A stretch of DNA of 14,586 bases from CAYFVR01 sp046541515 (GTDB lineage Bacteria > Desulfobacterota > Desulfobacteria > Desulfobacterales > Desulfococcaceae): NCBI GenBank assembly GCA_046541515.1, contig JBKHDD010000122.1, positions 1-14,586 on the forward strand, given 5' to 3'. Below, piece after piece: positions 1 through 11,170 of this stretch. The notes beneath the pieces are model-generated. The model was not told the origin of the DNA, made no database searches, and worked only from the letters and a program-made list of their open reading frames with translations. Made by a program: the position numbers and the translations under genes. The first letter of the stretch is position 1, and each line of letters begins with the position of its first letter.

Positions 1-731
1 CGAGAAAGCTTGATCTTGCCGTAGCTCAACGATGAGATCATCCCGGCGAGCTTGGCATAAAACGTCATGGCCGATTCGACCGTTTCCCGCTTCAAGCGAG
101 GGACGCGGTCAAGGGCCGCAAGGTATTCCGTCTCGTCGAAGCCATACCGCCTGGCCTGTTTTTCAAACAATTCGCGATCCACATCCTCGTCTTCGTAAAA
201 AAACTGCCCGATGTAGATATTGCCGAGATGTTTTTCCCCAACCTTGATGGGGCTCACCATATCCCACATATTGTTTTTGCATCGATATGCCTTGAAGGTT
301 CCCGCGGGCAGACCCTTGGCAAGGGCCAGATCGCTTTCCAGGCAGTTTTTCGCGGTTTCGGGGTGTGCGCGATGAAATTTTGTGCATATATCCTTCCATG
401 CGACGCCAACCAATACGTTTCCGGAAATATCGAGTATCGCGCCACCAATTTGTGTGATTTTGTGAAAATTTTCCATCAAGCTTTGCAGTTCTTCGGAGTC
501 GATAATGTCGCCAAGGTTCGGCGTTCCGGTGTCGGCGTCGGGTTCGGCGATGGTTCCGAGTGCATTCCCGATGGTCGATTCGCTTTCTTCCAGCGCCTCC
601 CGGGCCGCGATGTCTTGCGGCGTTCCATCGGCCATTTCCCGGGCAAGCGCTTCGGCTTTCCGTCGCAAATCCTCTCCCGAGCCGGGCGGAGGGTTTGCGG
701 CGTCTTTGGGGCGATTGTCCTTGCTTGCCAT
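1..731 (-). CDS. PocR-domain sensory protein, N-terminal 243 residues (runs off the left edge)
   Basis: The reading frame is open from ATG 731 to the window edge, so the C-terminal part is missing. Residues 1-45 form a charged leader nearly identical to the start of the kinase at 5886. Residues ~75-240 match the PocR ligand-sensing domain: DICTKFHRAHPETAKNC (residues 115-130, Cys116 and Cys130), YRCKNNMWD with Cys151, then SPIKVGEKHLGNIYIGQFF and a helical end FYAKLAGMISSL. PocR domains bind small ligands (the founding member is the propanediol regulator) and are usually fused to histidine kinases, GGDEF or AraC-type outputs; which one follows here cannot be seen. No membrane segment is visible. 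The start is supported by GGGAG 7-8 nt upstream and by conservation of start and ribosome-binding site with the paralogue. It lies 40 bp downstream of the HPT-like fragment and is probably in its operon. The family call is firm; the full architecture is unknown. Confidence 0.85.
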   Translation of the reverse strand, partial: MASKDNRPKDAANPPPGSGEDLRRKAEALAREMADGTPQDIAAREALEESESTIGNALGTIAEPDADTGTPNLGDIIDSEELQSLMENFHKITQIGGAILDISGNVLVGVAWKDICTKFHRAHPETAKNCLESDLALAKGLPAGTFKAYRCKNNMWDMVSPIKVGEKHLGNIYIGQFFYEDEDVDRELFEKQARRYGFDETEYLAALDRVPRLKRETVESAMTFYAKLAGMISSLSYGKIKLS

Positions 732-757
732 GGGTTGTCTCCCGCATTTTTGGATGG
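602..757 (-). repeat. Direct repeat A1: 5' end and ribosome-binding site of the PocR gene
   Basis: This stretch aligns without gaps to 5757-5912 at a constant offset of 5155 bp, with about 20 differences in 156 bp by eye. It covers 26 bp upstream of the ATG, including GGGAG, and the first ~43 codons. Similarity stops sharply about 26 bp upstream of the start codon and again where PocR-specific and PAS-specific coding begins. Confidence 0.85.
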
Positions 758-771
758 AAGCCGCCGCAAGG

Positions 772-912
772 CTATATCAACATCCCGCGCAATTCATCAA
801 GTTTTTCCGCCAACAGTCCCATCTTCTCCCCGACCGCGTCCAGATCTTCGGCCCGGATCGCGTTTTCCATTTCGGTGAACAGCCCTTTCATGAAGCCCTG
901 TATCAGACCCAT
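772..912 (-). pseudogene. 46-codon fragment of a hybrid-kinase HPT tail
   Basis: An ATG at 912 opens a 46-residue frame ending at TAG 774-772. It contains MENAIRAEDLDAVGEKMG followed by LLAEKLDELRGMLI, which closely matches residues 1148-1174 of the kinase at 2338-5886 (MENAIRAGDLEAVGERMG, then RLAEKLEELR). The phosphorylatable histidine of the HPT domain (HSIKG motif) is absent because only the last helix or helices remain, so phosphotransfer is not possible. The first ~14 residues do not match the kinase. The frame begins 14 bp after the ATPase stop, with only a weak purine stretch before the ATG. It is best read as the leftover 3' end of a duplicated or interrupted kinase gene. A translated micro-protein that binds kinase domains is possible but has no direct support. 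Confidence 0.5.
787..872 (-). repeat. Direct repeat B1: HPT-coding segment in the 46-codon fragment
   Basis: This 86-bp stretch aligns without gaps to 2362-2447 at an offset of 1575 bp, with about six differences by eye. It encodes the last HPT helix. The offset is a multiple of three, and both copies are read in the same frame. Confidence 0.88.
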
Positions 913-923
913 TTTTCCGGCGA

Positions 924-955
924 TGTTCAGGGTTGATCCGGACCCAGCCTGAACA
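924..955. repeat. Inverted repeat over the ATPase stop codon
   Basis: Arms TGTTCAGG (924-931) and CCTGAACA (948-955) pair over 8 bp around a 16-nt loop. The repeat includes the ATPase stop codon (929-927) and ends 12 bp before the ATG of the HPT fragment. No T-run follows on the transcribed strand, so it is not a standard intrinsic terminator; an intercistronic mRNA hairpin is more likely. Confidence 0.55.
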
Positions 956-2312
956 GATGCAGGGGCAGCGGTTCGGTGGCAATCTGCTGGATCATGCCCG
1001 ACGCGCGGGTTTTGGTCAGGATCAGGCTGTTGGCGTATTTGCCGATCTGCTTGAGATCGCCCGGCCGCAGTTGGCCGGTCCATTTGACTTCTAGGGGATG
1101 AAAAGCCTGCCCGTCCACATAGGCGACATCCACCTCGCCTTTGGCCTTGATGTAATACGTGGGAAAACGCCGGCGATAAAGTCCCACCACCAAGGCTTCC
1201 ACCAGTTTGCCGCATTTCTCGGGGCTGTCCAGAAACGGCCGCATACGCTCGTTGAACGGATCTTTTGCCGGATTCAGCCAGGCATTGACCGCGTGCAGAA
1301 TAAACGGATCGGTAAACATCACCTTGCGGGCCTTTTTCGGCGCCGCCGTCAGCTTGTCTTCCTGCAAGGCCGGCTGGACATAGACCACGTCCATGGATTC
1401 CAGCAGACCGATGTAATCGGCCACGGTCCGGGGATGGTCGATGGCCAGATCCTGACACAGCGCATTCCAGGTCACCTGGGAACCCATCCGTTTCAAAACG
1501 GCCTGCAAGACCTGGCGCAGGTAATGCTCCTGCTTGTTGCGTTTGATCATATCCCCGCGGATCCAGTCGCTGTAAACCGCAAAGATGGCCGGCGGAATAT
1601 GATTGTCCCGGGCCAGGGCGTTGATGGCCGTCAAAAAACCGCCGTGAATCAGGAAATTGTCAAAGGCCGCGAACAGCCGCGCCATAACGTCGGCATGGAC
1701 TTGCGGAACAGGCGCCATCAGCGCCTCGCATTCCGTAGCGGTCAGGATCCGGGTCAAGGTGACCACCTCGTTGAACCCCAGGGGAAAAACCTGAAAATCA
1801 ACCTGGTCGGCCATCCCTCTTCTTCCGGGAAAACCCATCCGGGCTTCCCGGATGATGACCATGTCCGAGCCGGACAGCACCAATGCCACGTCTTCCAAAG
1901 CGCCGCTGTCGGCAAGATATTTCACTCCCTTGTCCCAGCCGCGAATATAGGTGACCTCATCCAGAATGACAAAGCGCATCCCGGCGGGTCCGGCCGGCTG
2001 CAAATGATCTCCGATCAGGCGAACCAGGGCATGCTGATCATCGATCAACTCCCCGGTGAAAAAGGCAATGGCATGGGGATGGACATCGTTTTTCAGAAGA
2101 TGGGCCATCCATTGCTTGAGCAGGGTGGTTTTGCCGACCTGGCGGCCGCCGCTGACCGTGTAAATTCCGGGCAATCGAACCGGCAGCCGGTGGATCAGCG
2201 GAAACTCCCATACCAGGGGCTGCCGGCTCAAAACCTTCAAATGGGGATCCCGGAAAAAGAAATGGTCCGGGCTTTCCAGATGCAGATTATGGGGCGCAAA
2301 GCGAATATCCAT
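927..2312 (-). CDS. AAA_14 / DUF4143 family ATP-binding protein
   Basis: A 461-residue ATPase of the AAA_14 plus DUF4143 family, widespread in bacteria and archaea and of poorly defined function. Walker A is GGRQVGKT (residues 55-62) and Walker B is FVILDE (114-119). LVLSGSD (145-150) is a likely sensor strand. A winged-helix-like region lies around 275-310. The C-terminal region carries EVD (393-395) and EVK (408-410), resembling the PD-(D/E)XK nuclease-like fold of DUF4143. I start at ATG 2312, which has GGGGA 5 nt upstream; an ATG at 2375 is also in frame but lies inside the kinase gene and has no family-like sequence. It follows the kinase stop by 25 bp and precedes the HPT fragment by 14 bp. 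The gene lies between two direct repeats of kinase 3'-end DNA, which suggests it is a later arrival there. No membrane segment or signal peptide is seen. Confidence 0.88.
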   Translation of the reverse strand: MDIRFAPHNLHLESPDHFFFRDPHLKVLSRQPLVWEFPLIHRLPVRLPGIYTVSGGRQVGKTTLLKQWMAHLLKNDVHPHAIAFFTGELIDDQHALVRLIGDHLQPAGPAGMRFVILDEVTYIRGWDKGVKYLADSGALEDVALVLSGSDMVIIREARMGFPGRRGMADQVDFQVFPLGFNEVVTLTRILTATECEALMAPVPQVHADVMARLFAAFDNFLIHGGFLTAINALARDNHIPPAIFAVYSDWIRGDMIKRNKQEHYLRQVLQAVLKRMGSQVTWNALCQDLAIDHPRTVADYIGLLESMDVVYVQPALQEDKLTAAPKKARKVMFTDPFILHAVNAWLNPAKDPFNERMRPFLDSPEKCGKLVEALVVGLYRRRFPTYYIKAKGEVDVAYVDGQAFHPLEVKWTGQLRPGDLKQIGKYANSLILTKTRASGMIQQIATEPLPLHLFRLGPDQP

Positions 2313-2328
2313 GTCGTTCCCCAAGCAC

Positions 2329-2337
2329 TGAATAAAT

Positions 2338-2344
<7 letters not shown>
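2329..2344. repeat. Perfect 16-bp AT-rich palindrome over the kinase stop codon
   Basis: The sequence TGAATAAATTTATTCA equals its own reverse complement and extends to a 22-bp imperfect palindrome (2326-2347, one mismatched pair). It includes the TAA stop of the kinase (2340-2338) and lies 17 bp upstream of the ATPase ATG, just before its GGGGA. It could be a protein-binding site, an mRNA hairpin between the two genes, or the edge of an inserted segment. Confidence 0.7.
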
Positions 2345-5886
<3,542 letters not shown>

Positions 5887-6052
5887 GGGTTGTCTCCCGC
5901 ATTTTGGGATGGCAAAGTCCCGTTTGTTCGAGAATTCGTCCGCTTTTCGCCTTGCGTCCCGGCGACATCCAGGAATGCGCGGGCGATCTCGACCCCGGCG
6001 CCGCCGTGCGCCGGTTCGACGACGCGAGCCGCAGGCCGCGGCCTATCTTGCA

Positions 6053-6080
6053 ATAATAACCGGCAATTTTTACCTGACAA
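6053..6080 (-). promoter_or_regulatory. Putative sigma-70 promoter for the hybrid kinase operon
   Basis: On the minus strand TTGTCA (6080-6075) is followed by a 16-bp spacer and TATTAT (6058-6053). Each hexamer matches the consensus at 5 of 6 positions. It would give a leader of about 160 nt before ATG 5886. This is the best promoter-like match I found in the region. Confidence 0.5.
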
Positions 6081-6179
6081 CCTTCTTTCGTTGCTTGACG
6101 GCCCTCTCCCGGCCGATGACGCCGGAAATGGTTCGAGGTCCCGAATCATTGGTGGAAGGGCGTGGCGCCAACTTTTCAC

Positions 6180-6208
6180 TTGCTTCCCAAATGTCGCTGA
6201 TGGATAGT
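6180..6208 (+). promoter_or_regulatory. Weak putative promoter for the S-component/kinase pair
   Basis: TTGCTT (6180-6185), a 17-bp spacer and GATAGT (6203-6208) each match the sigma-70 hexamers at about four positions. The placement suits a start at 6278 or 6326, but a chance match is quite possible. Confidence 0.25.
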
Positions 6209-6314
6209 GGAAATCCAATCCCATTTTTCCATTTCTCGTCGCCCTTCGCGGGAACGACGATTCGCCCGGGGACGACGATGTTCCGTTTTCGAGTTTTTCC
6301 CCCGCCTCCCCAAC

Positions 6315-6318
6315 GGAG
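6315..6318 (+). promoter_or_regulatory. Ribosome-binding site favouring a GTG start at 6326
   Basis: GGAG lies 7 nt before GTG 6326. A competing in-frame ATG at 6278 has GGGGA 5 nt upstream and would add 16 proline- and arginine-rich residues of no family likeness. I prefer GTG because the first membrane helix then begins near residue 14. Confidence 0.5.
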
Positions 6319-6325
6319 ATTCCAC

Positions 6326-6973
6326 GTGCTTGTTCCGACGCATCCGAATTCGACGGACTCCGAACCGGTCCCGCTGTTTCTTTTCATTCCCCTGGGACTT
6401 CTTCTCAACATCGGCGGCGTTTTTTTAAACAGTCTGTTGAGCCTTCCCCTCTTTCTGGACGGCGCCGGGACCATTCTCGCCGCCGTCGTCCTGGGCCCTT
6501 GGCTCGGCGCGGCCACGGGATTTCTCTCCAACCTGATCATCGGGCTGATCGAAACGCCCATCAGCATTCCCTTCGGGATCGTGAACGCCGCCATCGGGCT
6601 GATCGCCGGGTTTCTCGGCCGGCGTTGGGGATTTCGGGACGTCCGGGTGGTCATCGCCCTCGTTTTGATTCTCACCGCGGTCTGCCCCATTTTGGCCACG
6701 CCCATCGTGGTCTACCTGTTCGGCGGCGTTTCCGGCAGCGCCATCGACAAATACTGGGCGGTCCTGATGCAATCCGGCCACCAGGTCTTTTCCAGCGCGT
6801 TTCTCGTCCGGCTTCCGGCCAATCTGGTGGATAAAATCATCAGCGCCGGGCTGGTCTGGGGCGTTTTGCTATCTTTGCCGCCCCGCTGGCGGGGTTTATC
6901 CGATCCCCGGGAAAGAGAAGCGATCCCCCCGCCGAAAAAACCGGTTTCCAACGGTTTTGAGAAAGCCCCATGA
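6326..6973 (+). CDS. ECF-transporter S-component-like integral membrane protein
   Basis: A 215-residue hydrophobic protein with about five or six predicted membrane segments (roughly 14-36, 45-66, 68-95, 107-131, 165-186) and a short polar C-terminus. The stretch LDGAGTILAAVVLGPWLGA (44-62) and NAAIGLIAGFLGRR (87-100) resemble the substrate-binding S components of energy-coupling-factor vitamin transporters, which bind a vitamin or metal substrate in the membrane. The EcfA/EcfA' ATPases and EcfT are not in the window, so it would need a shared module or act alone. The substrate cannot be told. Its stop overlaps the next gene's start (ATGA, 6970-6973), so the two are translationally coupled. 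The start codon is uncertain (GTG 6326 or ATG 6278). A 5-TM sensor-type membrane domain is an alternative reading. Confidence 0.7.
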   Translation: MLVPTHPNSTDSEPVPLFLFIPLGLLLNIGGVFLNSLLSLPLFLDGAGTILAAVVLGPWLGAATGFLSNLIIGLIETPISIPFGIVNAAIGLIAGFLGRRWGFRDVRVVIALVLILTAVCPILATPIVVYLFGGVSGSAIDKYWAVLMQSGHQVFSSAFLVRLPANLVDKIISAGLVWGVLLSLPPRWRGLSDPREREAIPPPKKPVSNGFEKAP

Positions 6974-9525
6974 GCCATTCGTTCCGTCTTCCAATCCTAT
7001 TGGTCCTTGCGGCGGCATGGATGTGGGCATCCGTCGCCGAGGCGGTCGAACCGTTGCGTCTGGCCGGCCGGGCCGATCATCCGCCCTATATGTTCCGGGA
7101 CGAAGCGGGCGCCCCCCGGGGCGTTCTGGTGGATTTGTGGAACCTCTGGTCCCGGGAAACCGGCCGGGAAATCCGCGTGAAGCTGTTCGAGACCGAAGCG
7201 CCGCAAGACGTGGTGCGGGCGGGACGGGCCGACGTGGCGATGGGACTGCCCCGAAAACCCGATGGATGGCCCGGGCTTTCCCTTTCCCGTCCCCTGTTGA
7301 AGGGGCGCGCCCGCGTTTTCGTTCGCTCCGGCATGGGGCGGGTGAAACGCCGGACGGACCTCCTGGCCTTCCGCGTGGGCGTCGTGGCGGGCGGCGCGGT
7401 GGAAGCCTCGCTTCCCCACTGGCAACCCGGGATCGCGCTGCGAAGTTATCCCGACCTTTCGACGCTGACGGCGGCGGCGTTGGAGGGGGAAGTGGCGGTG
7501 ATGGTGGCCGATTCGGCGGCCGCGCTGTTTCACCTTGGCCGCCTCGACGCCGGTCGGAAACTGATTCAATCTCCCATCGAACTGCCGGCCATGGACCTTT
7601 GCGCGGGATTTCCGGACGGAGAAGGGGAGGCGCTGGCGGCGGCGGAGGCGGGCTTCGCGAAGATTCCCGCCGCGCGGCGGCGGGCGATCGTCCGGTCCTG
7701 GTCCGGGGTGTCGATTGGCCACCGGATTCCCTGGCAACTCCTCAGCGTGGGGACCTTGCTGCTGATTCTCGTTGGCGGGGGCATCGCCGTCTGGATTTGG
7801 AACGATCAGCTTCGTCGCCGGATCGAAGCCGCCACGGCGGACCTTCGGGAAAAGCAGCGCCAGCTTATGCGCTCGGAGGCGGATCTGCGCCAAAGCCATC
7901 GGCGGTACAAGACCCTGTACGACCGGGCCAACAGCGACAAGGAGCTGTACCGTTCCCTCCTGGCTTCCTCGGCGGACGCCATTCTCATCGCCGACCAGGA
8001 GGACCGGGTCCGCTACGTGAGCCCCTCGTTTACCGAACTTTTCGGCTGGACCCTGGACGCGCTTCAGGACCGGCCGCTGCCCTTTTCCAACAACGGCGAC
8101 GCGCGGGATCACCGGCGGCAAATGCGGGAACTGATGGCGGGGGACGGCACGCTGTCCGGCGTGGACGCCACGCGCCATGCGCGGGACGACTCCCCCATCG
8201 CGGTGAGCGTCAGCGCCTCCCGCTACGCCGATCACCGGGGGCGCCACGCGGGGACGCTCTGGGTGCTGCGGGACATGCGGGAAACCCGGCGGCTGGAGGC
8301 GGAGCTTCGCCAGTCCCAGAAAATGGAGGCCATGGGCACCCTGGCCGGCGGCATCGCCCACGACTTCAACAACATTCTCTCCGCCATCATCGGCTTTGCC
8401 GACCTGGCGCGGATGCAACGGCCGGAGACCGAAGAGGGCGGCCGGAAGGTGGCCGATTATCTGGAAAGGCTGCTGGAGGCGGCCCATCGGGCCAAGGACC
8501 TGGTTCGACAAATTCTGGCCTTCACCCGCCAGAGCGAACGGGCGCTAATGCCCACCGATCTCGGACCGTTGGTGAAGGAGACCCTCGGCCTGCTGCGGGC
8601 CTCCTTTCCGGCCCCCATCGAGATCGAATCCCATGTCCCCTCGTGTTTGGGTTCGGTGAACGCCGACCCCACCCAGATCCATCAGGTGCTGATGAACCTC
8701 TGCACCAACGCGCGTCAGGCCCTGGGCGACGGAGCCGGCGGCAGGATCGCCGTCTCGCTGGCGCCCGTGCCGCCCAACGAGGCCGCCGAAATTCCGGGGG
8801 CGTCCGGGGGAACGGCGTTTCTCCGGCTGACCGTGGCGGACAACGGGCCCGGCATCGATCCGGCCATCCGGCACCGGATTTTCGATCCCTACTTTACCAC
8901 CAAGGGGCCGGGAGAGGGGACCGGGCTGGGGCTTTCCGTGGTTCACGGCATCGTCCAACGCCACAACGGCCACATCGTCGCGGAAAACCGGCCCGAGGGC
9001 GGCACGGAGTTCCGGGTGTATCTCCCGCTGATTCAGGCCGAGGCCAGGCGGGCGGCGGCCCATCGGCCCGGCGCCATCGCCCGGGGACGGGAGCGGATTC
9101 TGCTGGTGGACGACGAACCGGCCCTGGCGACCCTGGGACGGGACATCCTGGGCGGCGCGGGATACCGGGTGACCGCCGTGACCGACAGCCGGGAGGCGCT
9201 GGGATTGTTTCTGGAGGCGGAAGGCCGGTTTGATCTGGTGCTCACCGACATGTCCATGCCGGGCATGACCGGTGCCGACCTGGCCCAAAAAATCCTGGCC
9301 CGGCGGCCCGATTTGCCGGTTTTCCTCTACACCGGGCACAGCGAGGCGATGTCGCCGGAACGGGCCGCCGCGTTGGGGATTCGCAACCTCTTCATGAAGC
9401 CGCTGGACTACGCCGCGCTGGCGGGAGCCGTCCGTTCGGTCTTTGACGGAAAGCCGCCGCCGCCCTCCCCGATTCCGCCGGAAGCCGGCCTCAGATCGCG
9501 CCGGCCGCTTGAAGTGCGGCCGTGA
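6970..9525 (+). CDS. Membrane hybrid histidine kinase with periplasmic SBP_bac_3 sensor
   Basis: This 851-residue protein has a signal peptide (1-25, cleavage near AEA-VEP), a periplasmic family-3 solute-binding-like domain (~27-240) and one membrane helix (~255-277). A coiled coil follows (~278-325), then PAS (~325-440) and HisKA with His464 in an HDFNN motif of the NtrB-like type. HATPase has Asn576/Asn580, DNGPG at 624 and GEGTGLGLS at 648-656. The receiver has Asp714/715, acceptor Asp760 and Lys810. SBP_bac_3 domains in transporters bind amino acids or similar polar solutes; here the domain probably senses such a ligand. There is no HPT and no DNA-binding domain, so the receiver passes phosphate elsewhere or feeds back on the kinase. 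It starts inside the stop codon of the S-component gene with only a weak GAGAAAG upstream, as expected for coupling. Its last 35 bp overlap pgm tail-to-tail. Confidence 0.93.
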   Translation: MSHSFRLPILLVLAAAWMWASVAEAVEPLRLAGRADHPPYMFRDEAGAPRGVLVDLWNLWSRETGREIRVKLFETEAPQDVVRAGRADVAMGLPRKPDGWPGLSLSRPLLKGRARVFVRSGMGRVKRRTDLLAFRVGVVAGGAVEASLPHWQPGIALRSYPDLSTLTAAALEGEVAVMVADSAAALFHLGRLDAGRKLIQSPIELPAMDLCAGFPDGEGEALAAAEAGFAKIPAARRRAIVRSWSGVSIGHRIPWQLLSVGTLLLILVGGGIAVWIWNDQLRRRIEAATADLREKQRQLMRSEADLRQSHRRYKTLYDRANSDKELYRSLLASSADAILIADQEDRVRYVSPSFTELFGWTLDALQDRPLPFSNNGDARDHRRQMRELMAGDGTLSGVDATRHARDDSPIAVSVSASRYADHRGRHAGTLWVLRDMRETRRLEAELRQSQKMEAMGTLAGGIAHDFNNILSAIIGFADLARMQRPETEEGGRKVADYLERLLEAAHRAKDLVRQILAFTRQSERALMPTDLGPLVKETLGLLRASFPAPIEIESHVPSCLGSVNADPTQIHQVLMNLCTNARQALGDGAGGRIAVSLAPVPPNEAAEIPGASGGTAFLRLTVADNGPGIDPAIRHRIFDPYFTTKGPGEGTGLGLSVVHGIVQRHNGHIVAENRPEGGTEFRVYLPLIQAEARRAAAHRPGAIARGRERILLVDDEPALATLGRDILGGAGYRVTAVTDSREALGLFLEAEGRFDLVLTDMSMPGMTGADLAQKILARRPDLPVFLYTGHSEAMSPERAAALGIRNLFMKPLDYAALAGAVRSVFDGKPPPPSPIPPEAGLRSRRPLEVRP

Positions 9526-11143
9526 CGATGGCCTGGGCCTCCTCCTGTATGCTGGCCAGATGTTCCGGCCCCCGAAAGCTTTCGGTGTAGATTTTGTAAA
9601 TGTCCTCGGTGCCGGAAGGGCGGGCGGCGAACCAGCCGTTTTCGGCGGTCACCTTCAGGCCGCCGATGGCCGCGCCGTTGCCGGGGGCGCGGGTCAGCTT
9701 CTCCCGGATCGGCTCGCCGGCCAGCTCCTTCGCTTTCACCTGGTCCGGGGATAGCGCCTTGAGGGCCTTTTTCTGGGCGGAATTTGCCGGGGCCTGCATT
9801 CGCTCGTAGACCGGCGCGCCGAACCGTTCCGCCAGCTTTTCGTAATGGTCCGCGGGGGTCTTTCCGGTGCGGGCGGTGATCTCCGCGGCCAGCAGGTTCA
9901 GGATGATTCCGTCCTTGTCGGTGGTCCAAACGGTCCCGTCCGTGCGCAGAAACGATGCCCCCGCGCTTTCCTCCCCGCCGAAGCCGCATTCGGCGTTCAA
10001 CAACACGTCCACGAACCATTTGAATCCCACCGGCACTTCGTGGACCCGCCGCCCCAGATCCCCGGCCACCCGGTCGATCATGGCGCTGCTCACCAGGGTT
10101 TTGCCCACCGCCGCGTCCGCCGGCCATCCGCTTCGATTTCGGTAGAGATAGTCGATGGCCGCGGCCAGGTAGTGGTTGGGATTCATCAGCCCCGCCGGGG
10201 TGACGATGCCGTGGCGGTCCACGTCCGGATCGTTGCCGAATGCGACGTCGAACTGGTTCTTGTACCGGATGAGCGACTCCATGGCGTAGGGCGAGGAGCA
10301 ATCCATCCGGATGACGCCGTCCTTGTCCACCGTCATGAACCGGAACGAAGGGTCCACGGTGGCGTCCACCACTTTCAGGTTCAGCTTGTACCGCTCCGCG
10401 ATCACGTCCCAATAATGCACCGCCGCGCCGCCCAGGGGCGCGACGCCGATGTGGAGTCCGGCGTCCCGGATGGCGGCCATGTCCACCACGTTGGCCAGGT
10501 CGTCCACGTAGGGCGTAATGAAATCGGCTTCCGCGGTGGCGCCGGCGGCCATGGCCTTTCGCAGGGAAACGCGCAGCACGTCCCGGTTGCCGTCGGCCAT
10601 CAGGGCGTTGGCCCGGTCTTCGATCCAGCCGGTGGCGGCGGTGTCCGCCGGGCCGCCGTGGGGCGGATTGTATTTGAACCCGCCGTCCCCCGGCGGATTG
10701 TGGGAGGGCGTGATGACGATGCCGTCGCCCGTTTGCCCGGGATTGTCCCGGTTCCAGGCGAGGATGGCATGGGAGATGACCGGCGTGGGCGTGAATTCCA
10801 ACCCCTTGTGAAGCCGAACCGAGACATCGTTTGCAGCGAGCACTTCCAGCGCCGTGGCGTGGGCCGGCTCCGAAAGGGCGTGGGTGTCCATGCCCAGGAA
10901 GAGGGGGCCGTTAATGCCTTCCCGGGCGCGGTATTCGCAAATGGCCTGGGCGATGGCGGCGATGTGGGCTTCGTTGAAGCTGTTTTTGGCGGCGGAACCG
11001 CGATGGCCGGAGGTGCCGAAGGCCACCCGCTGGGCGGGGTCCTCGGGATCGGGCCGTTCGGTGTAGTATTGGCTGACGAGGCGGGGAATGTTCGGAAGAA
11101 TCTCGGGCGGGGCCGGCTTCCCGGCCAGCGCGTGAACGGTCAT
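9491..11143 (-). CDS. pgm: Phosphoglucomutase (alpha-D-glucose-1,6-bisphosphate type)
   Basis: A 550-residue enzyme close in length to the ~546-residue E. coli Pgm. It interconverts glucose 1-phosphate and glucose 6-phosphate, linking glycolysis with glycogen, trehalose and cell-envelope sugar synthesis, in the cytoplasm. Family marks are complete: FGTSGHRG (42-49), phosphoserine loop TPSHNP with Ser147, magnesium loop GNDPDVDRHG (Asp305, 307, 309), sugar loop GGEESAG (389-395) and phosphate loop ARPSGTEDIYKIY (507-519). The start ATG 11143 has AAAGGAG about 5 nt upstream. It lies 27 bp downstream of the Uma2-type gene and is probably co-transcribed with it. No glycogen genes are adjacent. 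Its 3' end overlaps the kinase on the other strand by 35 bp. Confidence 0.97.
   Translation of the reverse strand: MTVHALAGKPAPPEILPNIPRLVSQYYTERPDPEDPAQRVAFGTSGHRGSAAKNSFNEAHIAAIAQAICEYRAREGINGPLFLGMDTHALSEPAHATALEVLAANDVSVRLHKGLEFTPTPVISHAILAWNRDNPGQTGDGIVITPSHNPPGDGGFKYNPPHGGPADTAATGWIEDRANALMADGNRDVLRVSLRKAMAAGATAEADFITPYVDDLANVVDMAAIRDAGLHIGVAPLGGAAVHYWDVIAERYKLNLKVVDATVDPSFRFMTVDKDGVIRMDCSSPYAMESLIRYKNQFDVAFGNDPDVDRHGIVTPAGLMNPNHYLAAAIDYLYRNRSGWPADAAVGKTLVSSAMIDRVAGDLGRRVHEVPVGFKWFVDVLLNAECGFGGEESAGASFLRTDGTVWTTDKDGIILNLLAAEITARTGKTPADHYEKLAERFGAPVYERMQAPANSAQKKALKALSPDQVKAKELAGEPIREKLTRAPGNGAAIGGLKVTAENGWFAARPSGTEDIYKIYTESFRGPEHLASIQEEAQAIVTAALQAAGAI
9502..9522. repeat. GC-rich hairpin in the convergent gene overlap
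   Basis: CGGCCGC (9502-9508) and GCGGCCG (9516-9522) form a perfect 7-bp stem with a 7-nt loop, just before the kinase stop codon and inside the pgm 3' end. No T-run follows on either strand, so it is not a canonical terminator, but it is the only strong hairpin seen where two transcripts converge. Confidence 0.5.
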
Positions 11144-11170
11144 GGATGCTCCTTTCGGCGGAGGGGTGGG

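Larger units (their letters stand above)
5887..6325. other. 439-bp divergent intergenic region
   Basis: The region lies between the hybrid kinase (minus) and the S-component gene (plus). Small frames run through it on both strands, but none resembles a known protein or has a convincing start. I see a good minus-strand promoter and a weak plus-strand one. S-component genes are often preceded by vitamin riboswitches; I looked for TPP, FMN and cobalamin core motifs by eye and recognised none. Confidence 0.6.

Noticed and set aside
6129..6150. T-arm-like GGTTCGAGG motif suggesting a tRNA
   Set aside because: No acceptor stem, D-arm or anticodon arm can be folded around it by eye.
5887..6325. Possible vitamin riboswitch ahead of the S-component gene
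   Set aside because: No TPP, FMN, cobalamin or similar conserved core was recognisable; a covariance-model search would be needed to reopen this.
6957..9233. 758-codon plus-strand frame overlapping the second kinase
   Set aside because: It is the neighbouring frame of the kinase, dominated by Gly, Arg and Pro; the other frame carries signal peptide, kinase and receiver motifs.
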